Shown here piece by piece: positions 45,635-55,010 of a stretch of 64,000 nucleotides of DNA (its first letter is position 1; each line of letters begins with the position of its first letter). Made by a program: the position numbers and the translations under genes. The notes under the pieces were generated by a model. It was not told the DNA's origin. It saw only the letters and a list, made by a program, of their open reading frames with translations, and ran no database searches. Source of the DNA: Bacteroidota bacterium (GTDB taxonomy: Bacteria > Bacteroidota > Ignavibacteria > UBA10030 > UBA8401); assembly GCA_021796215.1 (NCBI GenBank), contig JAJYOK010000001.1, positions 124,001 to 188,000 of the forward strand. Reading direction: 5' to 3'.

Positions 45635-47182
45635 ATGCCTTCATCGAAATTAGATGAACTCAACGCACGAAAAGTGCAGGCTATGCTCGGCGGCGGAGAA
45701 CACCGCATTGCGGAACAACATAAGAAGGGAAAACTCACAGCAAGAGAACGGCTTCAGCTTTTGCTTGATGAAGGTTCGTTCGAAGAGATCGGAATGCTGG
45801 TTACACACCGGTCGCATGATTATGGATTAGAGAAACAAAAATTTTTAGGCGACGGAGTTGTTACAGGACATGGAACGATCAACGGACGTGAAGTTTTTGT
45901 GTACAGCCAGGATTTTACTGTCTTCGGCGGCTCGCTTTCGGAGACACACGCAGAAAAAATCTGCAAGATCATGGATCTTGCCATGAAAGTCGGCGTGCCG
46001 GTCATCGGCTTGAACGATTCAGGCGGCGCGAGAATTCAGGAAGGCGTTGTCAGTCTCGGCGGTTATGCCGATATTTTTCTCCGCAATACGCTCGCATCGG
46101 GCGTTGTGCCGCAGATTTCCGCTGTGATGGGACCGTGCGCAGGCGGCGCGGTTTATTCTCCCGCCATCACCGATTTTATTTTTATGGTAAAGAACACGAG
46201 CTACATGTTCGTCACGGGCCCGAATGTCGTGAAGACGGTGACGCATGAAGATGTTTCGTTTGAAGATTTAGGCGGCGCGATGACGCACGCCACGAAAAGC
46301 GGCGTTGCTCATTTTGCGTGCGAGAATGAAATCGAATGTATCAACCAGATTAAAAAACTTCTTTCGTTTCTTCCGTCAAACAATATGGACGACCCGCCGC
46401 GCGTAGAACCCCGCGACCACTCCGGACGGCAGGAAGAGAAGTTGAATTCCATCATTCCCGACAATCCGAACAAGCCGTATGACATGAAAGAAATTATCCA
46501 CGCCATCGTTGATGACGCAGATTTCTTCGAAGTGCATGAGCACTTTGCACAAAATATCATCGTCGGCTTTGCGCGGATGAACGGGCGCTCTGTCGGTGTT
46601 ATTGCAAACCAGCCCGCGTCGCTTGCCGGTGTGCTTGATAATGACGCATCAATCAAAGGGGCGCGCTTCGTGCGGTTCTGTGACGCGTTCAATATTCCTC
46701 TTATCGTGCTGGAAGACGTGCCCGGATTTTTGCCGGGAACTGTTCAGGAGTGGGGCGGCATCATTCGGAATGGTGCGAAGCTGCTTTACGCATTTTGCGA
46801 AGCGACAGTTCCGAAAATCACGGTCATTACGCGGAAAGCATACGGCGGCGCGTACGATGTGATGAATTCAAAACATATCCGCGGTGACATCAATTTTGCG
46901 TGGCCCACTGCGGAAATTGCCGTGATGGGTCCAAAGGGTGCAGTGGAAATTATTTTCAAGAAAGAAATTGAAAAAGCGGAGGACAAGGAAGCGGCGATCA
47001 GGAAAAAAGAAGAAGAGTTCCGAGAAAAATTTGCTACGCCGTATATTGCCGCCGAACGCGGCTACATTGATGAAGTGATCGAGCCAGCATCAACGCGTTT
47101 GCGGCTTGTGCGCGCACTTGAAATGCTGGACACGAAAGTGGATCATAATCCGAAAAAGAAACACGGAAACATTCCGCTGTAG
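45635..47182 (+). CDS. Acyl-CoA carboxylase carboxyltransferase subunit (propionyl/methylmalonyl-CoA type)
   Basis: 515 residues from the ATG at 45635, preceded by TGGAGGAG; the ORF track runs 168 bases further upstream across a terminator and is rejected. The crotonase-type fold moves carboxyl groups between biotin and acyl-Co[15 protein letters not shown] and [16 protein letters not shown] form the N-terminal CoA site, and [12 protein letters not shown] and [14 protein letters not shown] the biotin side. This matches propionyl-CoA carboxylase beta and the alpha subunit of methylmalonyl-CoA decarboxylase equally well. No biotin carboxylase or biotin carrier gene is nearby to decide between them. 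Confidence 0.9.
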   Translation: MPSSKLDELNARKVQAMLGGGEHRIAEQHKKGKLTARERLQLLLDEGSFEEIGMLVTHRSHDYGLEKQKFLGDGVVTGHGTINGREVFVYSQDFTVFGGSLSETHAEKICKIMDLAMKVGVPVIGLNDSGGARIQEGVVSLGGYADIFLRNTLASGVVPQISAVMGPCAGGAVYSPAITDFIFMVKNTSYMFVTGPNVVKTVTHEDVSFEDLGGAMTHATKSGVAHFACENEIECINQIKKLLSFLPSNNMDDPPRVEPRDHSGRQEEKLNSIIPDNPNKPYDMKEIIHAIVDDADFFEVHEHFAQNIIVGFARMNGRSVGVIANQPASLAGVLDNDASIKGARFVRFCDAFNIPLIVLEDVPGFLPGTVQEWGGIIRNGAKLLYAFCEATVPKITVITRKAYGGAYDVMNSKHIRGDINFAWPTAEIAVMGPKGAVEIIFKKEIEKAEDKEAAIRKKEEEFREKFATPYIAAERGYIDEVIEPASTRLRLVRALEMLDTKVDHNPKKKHGNIPL

Positions 47183-47207
47183 TTCGAATTACATAAAACA
47201 GAAGGAA

Positions 47208-47286
47208 CGTTATTCCCGAATATTTTATCGGGAATCCATTTGCAGAATCTGATCGAAAATATGGATTTCCGCTTTTGCGGGAATGG
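47208..47286 (+). repeat. ATTCCCGA/TCGGGAAT double-hairpin repeat, copy 1
   Basis: ATTCCCGA (47212-47219) pairs with TCGGGAAT (47228-47235); a second hairpin TTTCCGC (47266-47272), loop TTTT, GCGGGAA (47277-47283) closes the element. Similar elements are at 58277 and 63704. Confidence 0.7.
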
Positions 47287-47366
47287 GTCTACTCTGGCTT
47301 GGTTGCAAAATTTTTTTCACAATTTCAGTATTTATTTTTTCTCACCAATTTTACGAGGCATGCTTC

Positions 47367-49400
47367 ATGAATAAGATATTTTTTCCGGTTGTTGCAGCAG
47401 CCTGTATCTTTGCCGCTCAAACAGCGGTTTCACAAGATCAGGTGTACCACGGGATTGACCCCAAAAATCTAGATACTACCGTAAGCCCGTGTCAGGATTT
47501 TTATGAATTTGCTAACGGCGGCTGGCTGAAAGCAAATCCGATTCCCCCCGAATACAGCCGCTGGGGAAGCTTTGAAGAATTAGCCGAACGCAATAATGTG
47601 CAGCTTCATCAGATTCTTGACGATGCAGCGAACAACACATCTGCGCCGAAAGGCAGCATTGAGCAGAAGGTCGGCGATTTTTATTTCAGCGGAATGGATT
47701 CTGCAAGCATTGAAGAGCAGGGAGTGAAACCGCTCGCGCCATATTTCAAGCGCATCGCCGCCATTAACAATGTTGAAGATTTGGAATCGGAAATTGCGCG
47801 CATGCACGCCGAAGGAACAAATGTTGTGTTCAGTTTCTTCGGAGATCAGGATGCGAAGAACAGCGCACAAGTCATCGCTCAGGTGTATCAAGGCGGATTA
47901 GGATTGCCGGACCGCGATTATTATTTAAAAGAAGATGAACGGTCGAAAAAAATACGCGATGAGTATGTCGCGCATGTTACAAAAATGTTCTCGCTCCTCG
48001 GCGATGATGAAAAGACTGCCGCTCGCGAAGCAGAAACAGTGATGGCGATGGAAACCCGGCTTGCGAAAGCTTCGATGACGCGCGTTCAGCAGCGCGACCC
48101 GAATGCTATTTATCACAAAATGTCGGTTAAAGAGCTTCAGTCCATGACGCCGGATTTTTCGTGGACAAAATATTTTGATGGTATTCATCTTTCAGACCGC
48201 GGCGATGTCAATGTTGCTCAGCCCGATTTTGTGAAAGAAGTCAATGCAATGCTGAAGACAGTGCCGGTTGCAGATTGGAAAGTCTATTTGCGATGGCACC
48301 TTATTCATGATGCGGCAGGATATCTCAGCTCGCCGTTCGTCAACGAAAGTTTCCGTTTTTATGGAAAGGAACTGAATGGAACCAAAGAGTTGAAACCGCG
48401 ATGGAAGCGCGTTCTTGGTGCGACTGACAATAATCTTGGAATGGCGCTTGGACAATTGTATGTTGCAAAATATTTTCCGCCCGAAGCAAAAACGAGGGCG
48501 CTCGAAATGGTGCACAATCTCATCGCAGCACTGCGTGAACACATCAACGATGCTGTATGGATGAGCGACACGACAAAAAAGCAGGCGCTGCATAAGCTGG
48601 ATGCATTCACGGTAAAAATTGGTTACCCGGATAAATGGCGCGATTATTCTTCACTCGACATTGACCGAGGACCGTATGTATTAAACGCGATCCGAGCGAG
48701 CGAATTTGACTTCCGTCGTACGATCAACAAAATCGGCAAGCCGGTTGACCGCACAGAATGGGGCATGACGCCGCCGACGGTGAATGCGTATTACAATCCG
48801 ATGATGAACGAAATTGTGTTCCCCGCAGGAATTCTTCAGCCGCCGTTTTTTGATTTTCAGGCTGATGATGCTGTCAACTACGGCGGCATGGGATCGGTCA
48901 TCGGACATGAAATGACGCACGGCTTTGACGACGAAGGCCGTCAGTTTGATGCCGAGGGAAATCTGAAAGATTGGTGGACGCCGACGGACAAGGAGCAATT
49001 CAAGGAGCGGGCGGCACAGGTTGAAAAACAATTCGATAATTATAATCCTATCGACACATTGCATATCAACGGCAAGCTAACGCTCGGAGAAAATATTGCC
49101 GACCTCGGCGGATTGAATGTTGCATACACTGCATTGGAAACTGCGTTGAAAGGAAAGCCGCGTCCTTTGATTGACGGCTTCACGCCTGAACAGCGTTTCT
49201 TCCTTGCGTGGGCACAAATCTGGCGGAACAATGTTCGTCCGGAAAATGTGCGGCTGCGGTTGAATGTTGATCCGCATTCGCCGGGAGAATTCCGTGCCAT
49301 CGGACCTATCTCAAACATGCCGGAGTTCTATGAAGCTTTCCACTGCAAGGAAGGCGACGCGATGGTGCGTGCGGCAAATGTTCGCGCAAAGATCTGGTAA
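47367..49400 (+). CDS. M13 family zinc metallopeptidase (neprilysin/PepO-like)
   Basis: 677 residues from ATG 47367, where a proper signal peptide starts (MNKIFFPVVAAACIFAAQTA); the ORF track start at 47283 lies inside the repeat and is rejected. The N-terminal M13 domain has CQDFYEFANGGWLK. The zinc site is VIGHEMTHGFDDEGR (HExxH, about residue 515), with the third ligand Glu in GENIADLGG and substrate-binding NAYYNP upstream. It should cut peptides in the periplasm or outside the cell. A strong terminator follows. Confidence 0.95.
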   Translation: MNKIFFPVVAAACIFAAQTAVSQDQVYHGIDPKNLDTTVSPCQDFYEFANGGWLKANPIPPEYSRWGSFEELAERNNVQLHQILDDAANNTSAPKGSIEQKVGDFYFSGMDSASIEEQGVKPLAPYFKRIAAINNVEDLESEIARMHAEGTNVVFSFFGDQDAKNSAQVIAQVYQGGLGLPDRDYYLKEDERSKKIRDEYVAHVTKMFSLLGDDEKTAAREAETVMAMETRLAKASMTRVQQRDPNAIYHKMSVKELQSMTPDFSWTKYFDGIHLSDRGDVNVAQPDFVKEVNAMLKTVPVADWKVYLRWHLIHDAAGYLSSPFVNESFRFYGKELNGTKELKPRWKRVLGATDNNLGMALGQLYVAKYFPPEAKTRALEMVHNLIAALREHINDAVWMSDTTKKQALHKLDAFTVKIGYPDKWRDYSSLDIDRGPYVLNAIRASEFDFRRTINKIGKPVDRTEWGMTPPTVNAYYNPMMNEIVFPAGILQPPFFDFQADDAVNYGGMGSVIGHEMTHGFDDEGRQFDAEGNLKDWWTPTDKEQFKERAAQVEKQFDNYNPIDTLHINGKLTLGENIADLGGLNVAYTALETALKGKPRPLIDGFTPEQRFFLAWAQIWRNNVRPENVRLRLNVDPHSPGEFRAIGPISNMPEFYEAFHCKEGDAMVRAANVRAKIW

Positions 49401-49424
49401 ATAAATTCACTGCAATATTTTTTG

Positions 49425-49453
49425 AAAGCCCCGTTATGCGGGGCTTTTTTATT
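49425..49453 (+). terminator. Rho-independent terminator after the M13 peptidase
   Basis: AAAGCCCCG (49425-49433), loop TTATG, CGGGGCTTT (49439-49447), then TTTT. Confidence 0.9.
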
Positions 49454-49763
49454 TATGCAAGGAAGCTTATTGCACTCCCAATCATGTAATTCTTCGCGTT
49501 TTTTTCATCGCAAAGTCAATGACAGCGTGCAGGTTTTGGTGTATTCTAGTCTGATCGTGATGGAACTGTTCAATGAAGATTGATAAAAAGGAGGTGCGAT
49601 AATTGTAGAAAGAGACAAATGATTTGCAAGCGATGCTGTTTTTCCACGTAGCGAAGGCGCCGTCGCTTTCTTACTTGTGATGTGATTGCGTACCCCCGCA
49701 TAATTTTGTACATTTTTCTCGCCGGTTTATTTTTTTCCAAAGAATTTCTACGAGGAGTTTATT
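49454..49763 (+). other. Intergenic region with no supported gene
   Basis: About 310 bases. AGCGA (49657-49661) and TCGCT (49670-49674) could form a small hairpin. AAGGAGGTGCGATAA near 49588 looks like a Shine-Dalgarno, but any ORF after it stops within 10 codons. ACGAGGAG before 49764 serves the next gene. Confidence 0.4.
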
Positions 49764-50360
49764 ATGTTTGTAAAAATCAGTGGCGCGGTAATTGTCCTAT
49801 TGTTGGCTTTTCATGCTGTCAGCGTTGCACAACGATCCGACGCGGCGGTGGTTGTGTATCAAAGCACGCTGAACGGATTTCTTGCCGCTGTCGGACCGGT
49901 TTCGGGAACGGATGATTTCAACGTTCTTGGCATGAAAGGAAAATACCGGTGGACGGTGAAGAATCCACGGATAGAAATCAAACCGGATCATGCGCAATTG
50001 ATTGGTGACGCAGATGTGAAAGTCGGCCCCATTGCGTATGGCACAATGGTAACCGGAGATGTTGCCGTGAATTACAATCAACAATCAAATCGGATTTCGG
50101 TAAAAGTGCTCAGAGCATCGTTTGAAATCTACACGAAAATCTTCGGCAAGAAGATGCACATCACAGATGTGGACATTTCAAAATATTATCGCCCCGAATT
50201 CGAATTTGCCGGTCCCCAGCCAATGCAGCCGAGTGTCACGGTCAATCTGCCGAATGGAGCGACAAAAACAATTTTTATTACACCGGTAAATCAAAACTTG
50301 AAATTAGAAGAAAACCGAATCGTCGTCACGTCGGATCTTCAGTTTACGGATCATCAATAG
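49764..50360 (+). CDS. Secreted protein of unknown function
   Basis: A 198-residue exported protein with a signal peptide (about 1-22, ending SVAQ). The mature part is predicted to be mostly beta strand with alternating hydrophobic residues (KYRWTVKNPRIEIKPDHAQL, VAVNYNQQSNRISVKVLRAS) and no cysteine, in the style of a lipid- or LPS-associated beta barrel or jelly roll. I do not recognise the family. ACGAGGAG is 7 bases before the ATG. It lies upstream of the cytochrome oxidase locus but 205 bases away, so a link is not shown. Confidence 0.8.
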   Translation: MFVKISGAVIVLLLAFHAVSVAQRSDAAVVVYQSTLNGFLAAVGPVSGTDDFNVLGMKGKYRWTVKNPRIEIKPDHAQLIGDADVKVGPIAYGTMVTGDVAVNYNQQSNRISVKVLRASFEIYTKIFGKKMHITDVDISKYYRPEFEFAGPQPMQPSVTVNLPNGATKTIFITPVNQNLKLEENRIVVTSDLQFTDHQ

Positions 50361-50565
50361 AAAAATAGCGGCAAAAAAGTTTTCTCTAACATTGAATGAA
50401 AGCCGGTAAATATGTACATTTCTATGCCACTAAAATTTTTTGTGAAGGATATTTGCTCAGCCATGAGGTTGGAGTGATGAGTCGTTGGATTACCGGATTT
50501 TTCTTTCCATCAATTCACTAATCCATTCTCCTTGTGATTGAGTAGTCACATTAAAAAGGTTAGCC
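50361..50565 (+). other. Intergenic region, possible inverted repeat
   Basis: TTGGATTA (50486-50493) faces TAATCCA (50519-50525), separated by 25 bases; this echoes the ATTATTGGA/TCCAATAAT element at 55011-55070. No terminator or promoter stands out. Confidence 0.3.
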
Positions 50566-51264
50566 ATGAAAACAATCAATCAGCTTTACATAATAGTGTT
50601 TCTTTTGATTCTTTCTACGTTTGCGGTTCATGCGGGCGATCTCAAAGGCACAATTAAATTTTCCGGCAAAGCCCCCGCAATGCGGGAAATCAAAATGGAA
50701 GGGGACCGCAATTGCGCACAGATGCATCACGGACCGGTCTATTCCGAAGACGTAATTGTGAATAAAAACGGAACACTGAAAAACGTTTTCGTCTATCTGA
50801 AAGAAGGAGTAAAAGGAAAATATTCGGCGCCGTCAACGCCGGTGGTGCTCGCGCAGGAAGGATGCATGTACCATCCGCATATTTTCGGAATGCAGGTCGG
50901 ACAGCCGCTGGAAATTGTGAATGACGATCCGACATTGCACAATATTCATGCTTTACCAAAAGATAATGCTCCGTTCAATGTCGGCCAGCCGCTGAAAGGG
51001 ATGAAGACGACAAAATTATTCGACAAGCCTGAGGTGATGGTAAAATTCAAATGTGATGTTCATAATTGGATGAGCGCGTATTGCGGCGTGCTTGATCATC
51101 CGTTCTTTGCGGTGTCGGATGGGAATGGAAATTTCGATATAAAGAATGTTCCGCCCGGAACTTATACTGTAGAAGCATGGCATGAGAAGTATGGCGTGCA
51201 GGATATGAAAATTACAGTAACGGTGAAAGGCGCGACGGTGAATTTTGTCTATCCAAAACCATAA
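50566..51264 (+). CDS. Cupredoxin-like exported protein upstream of cytochrome oxidase
   Basis: A 232-residue periplasmic protein with a signal peptide (1-23, ending VHAG). The middle part resembles a type 1 copper protein: a histidine in DPTLHNIHALP (about residue 127) and the ligand loop FKCDVHNWM (C-x2-H-x2-M, about residue 164). The C-terminal 60 residues (GNGNFDIKNVPPGTYTVEAWHE) are a carboxypeptidase-regulatory-like beta sandwich. The gene lies 89 bases before subunit I, so it is a candidate electron donor to the oxidase, or it senses or stores copper for the CuA/CuB sites. The electron-donor role is inference. Confidence 0.8.
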   Translation: MKTINQLYIIVFLLILSTFAVHAGDLKGTIKFSGKAPAMREIKMEGDRNCAQMHHGPVYSEDVIVNKNGTLKNVFVYLKEGVKGKYSAPSTPVVLAQEGCMYHPHIFGMQVGQPLEIVNDDPTLHNIHALPKDNAPFNVGQPLKGMKTTKLFDKPEVMVKFKCDVHNWMSAYCGVLDHPFFAVSDGNGNFDIKNVPPGTYTVEAWHEKYGVQDMKITVTVKGATVNFVYPKP

Positions 51265-51267
51265 CCG

Positions 51268-51338
51268 ATAATCAATTACCAATTATCAATTGCCAATTAC
51301 CGATAGCCCTAAACCCTGAACCTTAAACTCTGAACCTT
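51268..51338 (+). repeat. AT-rich tandem-repeat spacer
   Basis: Contains AATCAATTACCAATTATCAATTGCC-type words, then the 14-mer AAACCCTGAACCTT (51311-51324) followed directly by AAACTCTGAACCTT (51325-51338), one mismatch. It separates the cupredoxin gene from ctaD. Confidence 0.6.
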
Positions 51339-51353
51339 GTCCGAAGGACTCCT

Positions 51354-53111
51354 TTGGAGAACCACGAAACTCAAATCTCGAAACCAAAATCTCGTCTTTT
51401 TTTTCTTTCCACCGATCATAAAACAATCGGCATTCTATACGGTTTTACCGGACTTCTTTTTCTTCTCCTCGGTTTTTCAATCATGATGCTGATGCGCTGG
51501 CAGTTAGCGTTTCCGGGCCAGCCGATTCCGTTCATCGGTTCGTGGTTTGGACAAGACAGAGCGCCGGGCGGGATTATGCTGCCGGAATTTTACAACCAGC
51601 TTGGCGCAATGCACGGTACGATCATGGTGTTTCTCGGCGTTGTGCCGATCGTTGTCGGCGCGTTTGGAAATTATTTGGTGCCGCTTCAAATCGGCGCGCC
51701 GGACATGGCGTTTCCGAAACTTAACCTGATGAGTTATTGGCTCTATGTTCTCGGCGGACTTTGTGCGCTTTCAAGTTTCTTCATGCCCGGCGGTGCGGCT
51801 CAATCCGGTTGGACGTCATATCCTCCTCTCGCTGATATTGCTACTGCCGGACAAACTTTCTGGTTGATTGCAATTATTTTTTTGGCATTGTCGTCAATGC
51901 TCAATTCGATCAACATCATTACGACAATTGTGCAACTGCGGGCGAAGGGATTGACGTTCATGCGTCTTCCGTTTTTCGTGTGGGCGCAATTCGTTACAGG
52001 ATTTTTACTGTTGCTTGCATTTCCTGCACTCGAAGCAGCGTCCGTTCTTCAATTGATGGACCGTCTTGCCGGAACAAGCTTCTTTCTTCCGAGCGGGCTT
52101 GTTGTGAGCGGACAGCCGTTGAGTGTCAGTGGCGGAGGAAGCCCGTTGTTGTGGCAGCATCTTTTCTGGTTTCTTGCGCATCCTGAAGTGTATGTTCTCA
52201 TTCTTCCCGCGATGGGAATTGTCGCGGAGATTCTTGCCAACAATACACGCAAGCCGTTGTGGGGCTACCGTTCAATGGTGTACGCAACAATCTTTCTCGG
52301 CTTCATGTCGTTCCTTGTCTGGGCGCATCACATGTTCTTGACAGGTATGGGAACGATCATCAGCGGATTTTTTCAGGCAACGACGATGATCATTTCAATT
52401 CCGTCTGTCGTCATTCTTTTGGCATTACTGATTTCGCTGTGGGGCGGTTCAATTCGCTTTACAACTCCGATGTTATTTGCGCTCGCGTTCCTTCCAATGT
52501 TCGGCATCGGCGGATTAACAGGATTGCCGCTGGGATTAACGATCTCGGATATTCCGCTGCACGATACGTATTACGTGATCGGCCACTTCCATTACATAGT
52601 TGCGCTGGGAACGGTCTTTGCAATCTTCGGAGGAATTTATTATTGGTTCCCGAAATTGACGGGAAGAAAGATGAATGACGCGCTAGGGAGAATTCATTTT
52701 GCCGGATCGTTGATTTTTATGAACGGCGTTTTCTTTCCGATGTTCATTCTCGGGCTTGCAGGCGTTTCGCGGCGGTTATGGGATGGTGGAGCGCAGTATC
52801 AATTTGCACAGCACGTTCTGCACTGGCATGAATTCATGTCTATCAGCGCGTGGCTGCTTGCTGTGTTTCAGATTCCGTTCATCGTGAATCTTTTTTGGAG
52901 CATCCGGAAAGGAAAGAAGGTGCGTGAAAATTATTGGGACGCGACGACGCTTGAATGGGCGGCATCATCGCCGCCGCCGCACGGAAATTTTTTTCCGCTT
53001 CCCGAGGTTTATCGTTCGCCGTACGAGTACAGTGTTCCCGGTTACACTGAAGATTTTCTTCCTCAGAATCGGTTTATGGAGGAAGGATCAGGGCTTAAGG
53101 AGAAAGGATGA
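51354..53111 (+). CDS. ctaD: Cytochrome c oxidase subunit I
   Basis: 585 residues, about 12-13 helices. It holds low-spin heme, high-spin heme and CuB and reduces oxygen while pumping protons. Ligand and channel motifs: MHGTIMVF (heme a His), NYLVPLQIGAPDMAF (D channel), LAHPEVYVLILPAMG (CuB His, pump Glu and the cross-linked Tyr; type A1), WAHHMFLTG (CuB His pair) and GHFHYIVALGT (heme His pair). Start is a TTG with GAAGGACT 10 bases upstream; no ATG fits. It opens the oxidase locus, and the stop lies inside a strong hairpin. Confidence 0.96.
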   Translation: MENHETQISKPKSRLFFLSTDHKTIGILYGFTGLLFLLLGFSIMMLMRWQLAFPGQPIPFIGSWFGQDRAPGGIMLPEFYNQLGAMHGTIMVFLGVVPIVVGAFGNYLVPLQIGAPDMAFPKLNLMSYWLYVLGGLCALSSFFMPGGAAQSGWTSYPPLADIATAGQTFWLIAIIFLALSSMLNSINIITTIVQLRAKGLTFMRLPFFVWAQFVTGFLLLLAFPALEAASVLQLMDRLAGTSFFLPSGLVVSGQPLSVSGGGSPLLWQHLFWFLAHPEVYVLILPAMGIVAEILANNTRKPLWGYRSMVYATIFLGFMSFLVWAHHMFLTGMGTIISGFFQATTMIISIPSVVILLALLISLWGGSIRFTTPMLFALAFLPMFGIGGLTGLPLGLTISDIPLHDTYYVIGHFHYIVALGTVFAIFGGIYYWFPKLTGRKMNDALGRIHFAGSLIFMNGVFFPMFILGLAGVSRRLWDGGAQYQFAQHVLHWHEFMSISAWLLAVFQIPFIVNLFWSIRKGKKVRENYWDATTLEWAASSPPPHGNFFPLPEVYRSPYEYSVPGYTEDFLPQNRFMEEGSGLKEKG

Positions 53112-53135
53112 AGATTTATCCTTCATCCTTTCTCC
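53099..53135 (+). promoter_or_regulatory. 15-bp perfect hairpin across the ctaD stop codon
   Basis: GGAGAAAGGATGAAG (53099-53113) pairs with CTTCATCCTTTCTCC (53121-53135), loop ATTTATC. The ctaD TGA (53109-53111) is within the left arm. No T tract follows, so it is more likely an mRNA processing or stability element than a terminator. Confidence 0.6.
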
Positions 53136-53153
53136 TATATACTTACTGTCATT

Positions 53154-53750
53154 ATGCAAATAAATATTCCATACGCCACAGAAACCCGTCCCGACACCGG
53201 TTTGCATAACGCCAAGTTAGGCATCTGGCTCTTTCTCGCTTCGGAAGTGATGCTCTTCGGCGTGCTTTTTTCGTCGTATGTGCTTTTGCGTGTTGGTGCC
53301 GAGTCGTGGCCCCGCGGCGCAGATATTTTGGATGTTCCGCTTGGCGCGATCAACACCATTATTCTTATCGCTTCCAGCATTACGATGGTGCGTTCGTGGA
53401 CATCGTTGCTGAAAAATGATTTCAAAAATTTTCGCTTGCTGCTTTCAACAACCGAATTGCTCGGAGTGATATTTCTTGTCGTCAAGTGTGCAGAGTACCG
53501 GCTGAAATTTGAACATGGCTTATATCCGAGCGGCAGCACATTTCTCGCAATTTATTTTACGATGACAGGACTTCACGCACTTCATCTGCTTGGCGGAATT
53601 GTTGTGAACGCATATCATCTCGTTTCAGGCAAGCGTCAATGGAATTTGAATCCTGAAAAATTCACTCATCGCATCGAAGCGGCCGGTTTATATTGGCACT
53701 TTGTGGATTTGATCTGGATTATTTTGTTTCCATTGTTGTATTTGACGTAA
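53154..53750 (+). CDS. ctaE: Cytochrome c oxidase subunit III
   Basis: A 198-residue integral membrane protein with five helices, the short bacterial form. LGIWLFLASEVMLFGVLFSSY at the start, TGLHALHLLGGIVVNAY in the middle and AGLYWHFVDLIWIILFP at the end are subunit III blocks, with the conserved Glu in SEVMLF. It stabilises subunit I and keeps proton pumping active. It follows ctaD with the hairpin between. Confidence 0.95.
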   Translation: MQINIPYATETRPDTGLHNAKLGIWLFLASEVMLFGVLFSSYVLLRVGAESWPRGADILDVPLGAINTIILIASSITMVRSWTSLLKNDFKNFRLLLSTTELLGVIFLVVKCAEYRLKFEHGLYPSGSTFLAIYFTMTGLHALHLLGGIVVNAYHLVSGKRQWNLNPEKFTHRIEAAGLYWHFVDLIWIILFPLLYLT

Positions 53751-53784
53751 GCGTTGGATTTTTCAACAGAAAAAAAATTAAAGC

Positions 53785-53973
53785 ATGTCCCTGAAGGCAT
53801 TTCACATATTTTTTATCTCATTATCGTCGTTGCTTTCGTTCGGCATGGCAGCATGGACAATTTTTTTGAAAAATGATGCTTTGCTTGGAATTGTTTTCGC
53901 AATTCTTGCGTTCTTTTTGGTAGTTTACGGCGTCCGTTTCCTTATGAACCAAAAAAATGTGAGCTTTCTATGA
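53785..53973 (+). CDS. Small two-helix membrane protein in the oxidase locus
   Basis: 62 residues, two hydrophobic helices (FHIFFISLSSLLSFGMAAW and AILAFFLVVYGVRFLM). Placement between subunits III and II, where a subunit IV or small assembly protein is common, and the 4-nt overlap with the next gene indicate a real gene. No family is certain. Confidence 0.7.
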   Translation: MSLKAFHIFFISLSSLLSFGMAAWTIFLKNDALLGIVFAILAFFLVVYGVRFLMNQKNVSFL

Positions 53974-54236
53974 ATCGGGATTTCCTGCGTCGCAGCGCTT
54001 TTCTCGTGATCGCAATCGCTCTCACGGTAATTCCTCAACAAGTGTTCGCCTGTGGTTCGTGCTACGGCGATCCGCATTCTTCGCAAACGCAGGGAATGAA
54101 TGCGGCGATCATGAGTATGTTGGGAATTACAACGACGTTGTTCTTCGCGATGTCAACGATTTTTTTCCTTCTGAAAAGGAAAGTGAGAATCATGCAGGCG
54201 CAAGCGAAAGTTTCCCGACGTGAGGGAGAGGAGTAA
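53970..54236 (+). CDS. Small membrane protein with periplasmic CGSC motif in the oxidase locus
   Basis: 88 residues. A signal-like first helix (AFLVIAIALTVIPQQVFA) ends just before ACGSCYGDPHSSQTQGM, placing a CxxC pair outside the membrane; a second helix (SMLGITTTLFFAMSTIFFLL) and a basic cytoplasmic tail follow. CGSCY is not a heme c site since the fifth residue is Tyr. The location suggests thiol or copper work in CuA assembly, which is inference. It overlaps the 62-residue gene by 4 nt and abuts subunit II. Confidence 0.72.
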   Translation: MNRDFLRRSAFLVIAIALTVIPQQVFACGSCYGDPHSSQTQGMNAAIMSMLGITTTLFFAMSTIFFLLKRKVRIMQAQAKVSRREGEE

Positions 54237-55001
54237 GTGGAAAATTTTCTCGGCTTGCCGCTGAATGCGTCGGCAAACGGTGCTGAGATTGACCGCGTGC
54301 TTATTTTGGTTCATTGGCTGATATTTGCGCTCTTTATCGGATGGAGCATTTTTCTCGTCGTCGTTTTGATTCGGTTTCGAAAGAAGAAAAATCCGCAAGC
54401 AAGCTACACCGGCGTTCGGAACCGAACGTCAATATATGTTGAAATAGGCGTTGCACTTTTTGAAGTCATTCTTCTGACAGGGTTTTCTATTCCGCTCTGG
54501 TCGAAACGCGTGAATGATATTCCGAAAGAACAAAATGCAACGGTGGTCCACATCGTTGCCGAACAATTTTCATGGAATATTCATTATCCCGGTCCCGACG
54601 GAAAATTCGGACGCACCGATATTCATTTGGTGAGTGACGATAATCCGATCGGCCTGGACAGAAATGATCCGAATGCGAAAGACGATATTACCACAGTGAA
54701 CGATTTACATCTTCCGGTCAACAAACCGGCATTGATTTATCTTTCGTCGAAAGATGTCGTGCACAGTTTATCAATTCCGGTTATGCGCATTAAGCAGGAT
54801 GCGATTCCCGGACAAGTGATTCCGGTCTGGTTCGTTCCAACTGTAGCGAACAATGATTCGGTGCCGACATACGATATTGCGTGTGCACAGCTTTGTGGAC
54901 TTGGACATTACCGCATGCGAGGTTATCTTACAGTCCAGTCGCAGAAGGATTTTGATGAATGGATGAAAGAGCAGGAAGAATCGCTGGCACAAGCACAGTA
55001 A
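54237..55001 (+). CDS. ctaC: Cytochrome c oxidase subunit II (CuA)
   Basis: 254 residues. Two N-terminal transmembrane helices (about 20-42 and 64-86) anchor a periplasmic cupredoxin domain. The CuA ligands are in DVVHSLSIP (His), IACAQLCGLGHYRM (two Cys, His, Met); the usual Glu of CxExC is Gln here. QFSWNIHYPGPDG is the electron-entry tryptophan block. No fused cytochrome c domain, so an external donor is needed. GTG start directly follows the previous stop. Confidence 0.95.
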   Translation: MENFLGLPLNASANGAEIDRVLILVHWLIFALFIGWSIFLVVVLIRFRKKKNPQASYTGVRNRTSIYVEIGVALFEVILLTGFSIPLWSKRVNDIPKEQNATVVHIVAEQFSWNIHYPGPDGKFGRTDIHLVSDDNPIGLDRNDPNAKDDITTVNDLHLPVNKPALIYLSSKDVVHSLSIPVMRIKQDAIPGQVIPVWFVPTVANNDSVPTYDIACAQLCGLGHYRMRGYLTVQSQKDFDEWMKEQEESLAQAQ

Positions 55002-55010
55002 ATTTCACGG

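Noticed and set aside
53970-54236. CGSCY as a c-type heme site
   Set aside because: The heme c motif needs CxxCH; here Tyr follows the second cysteine.
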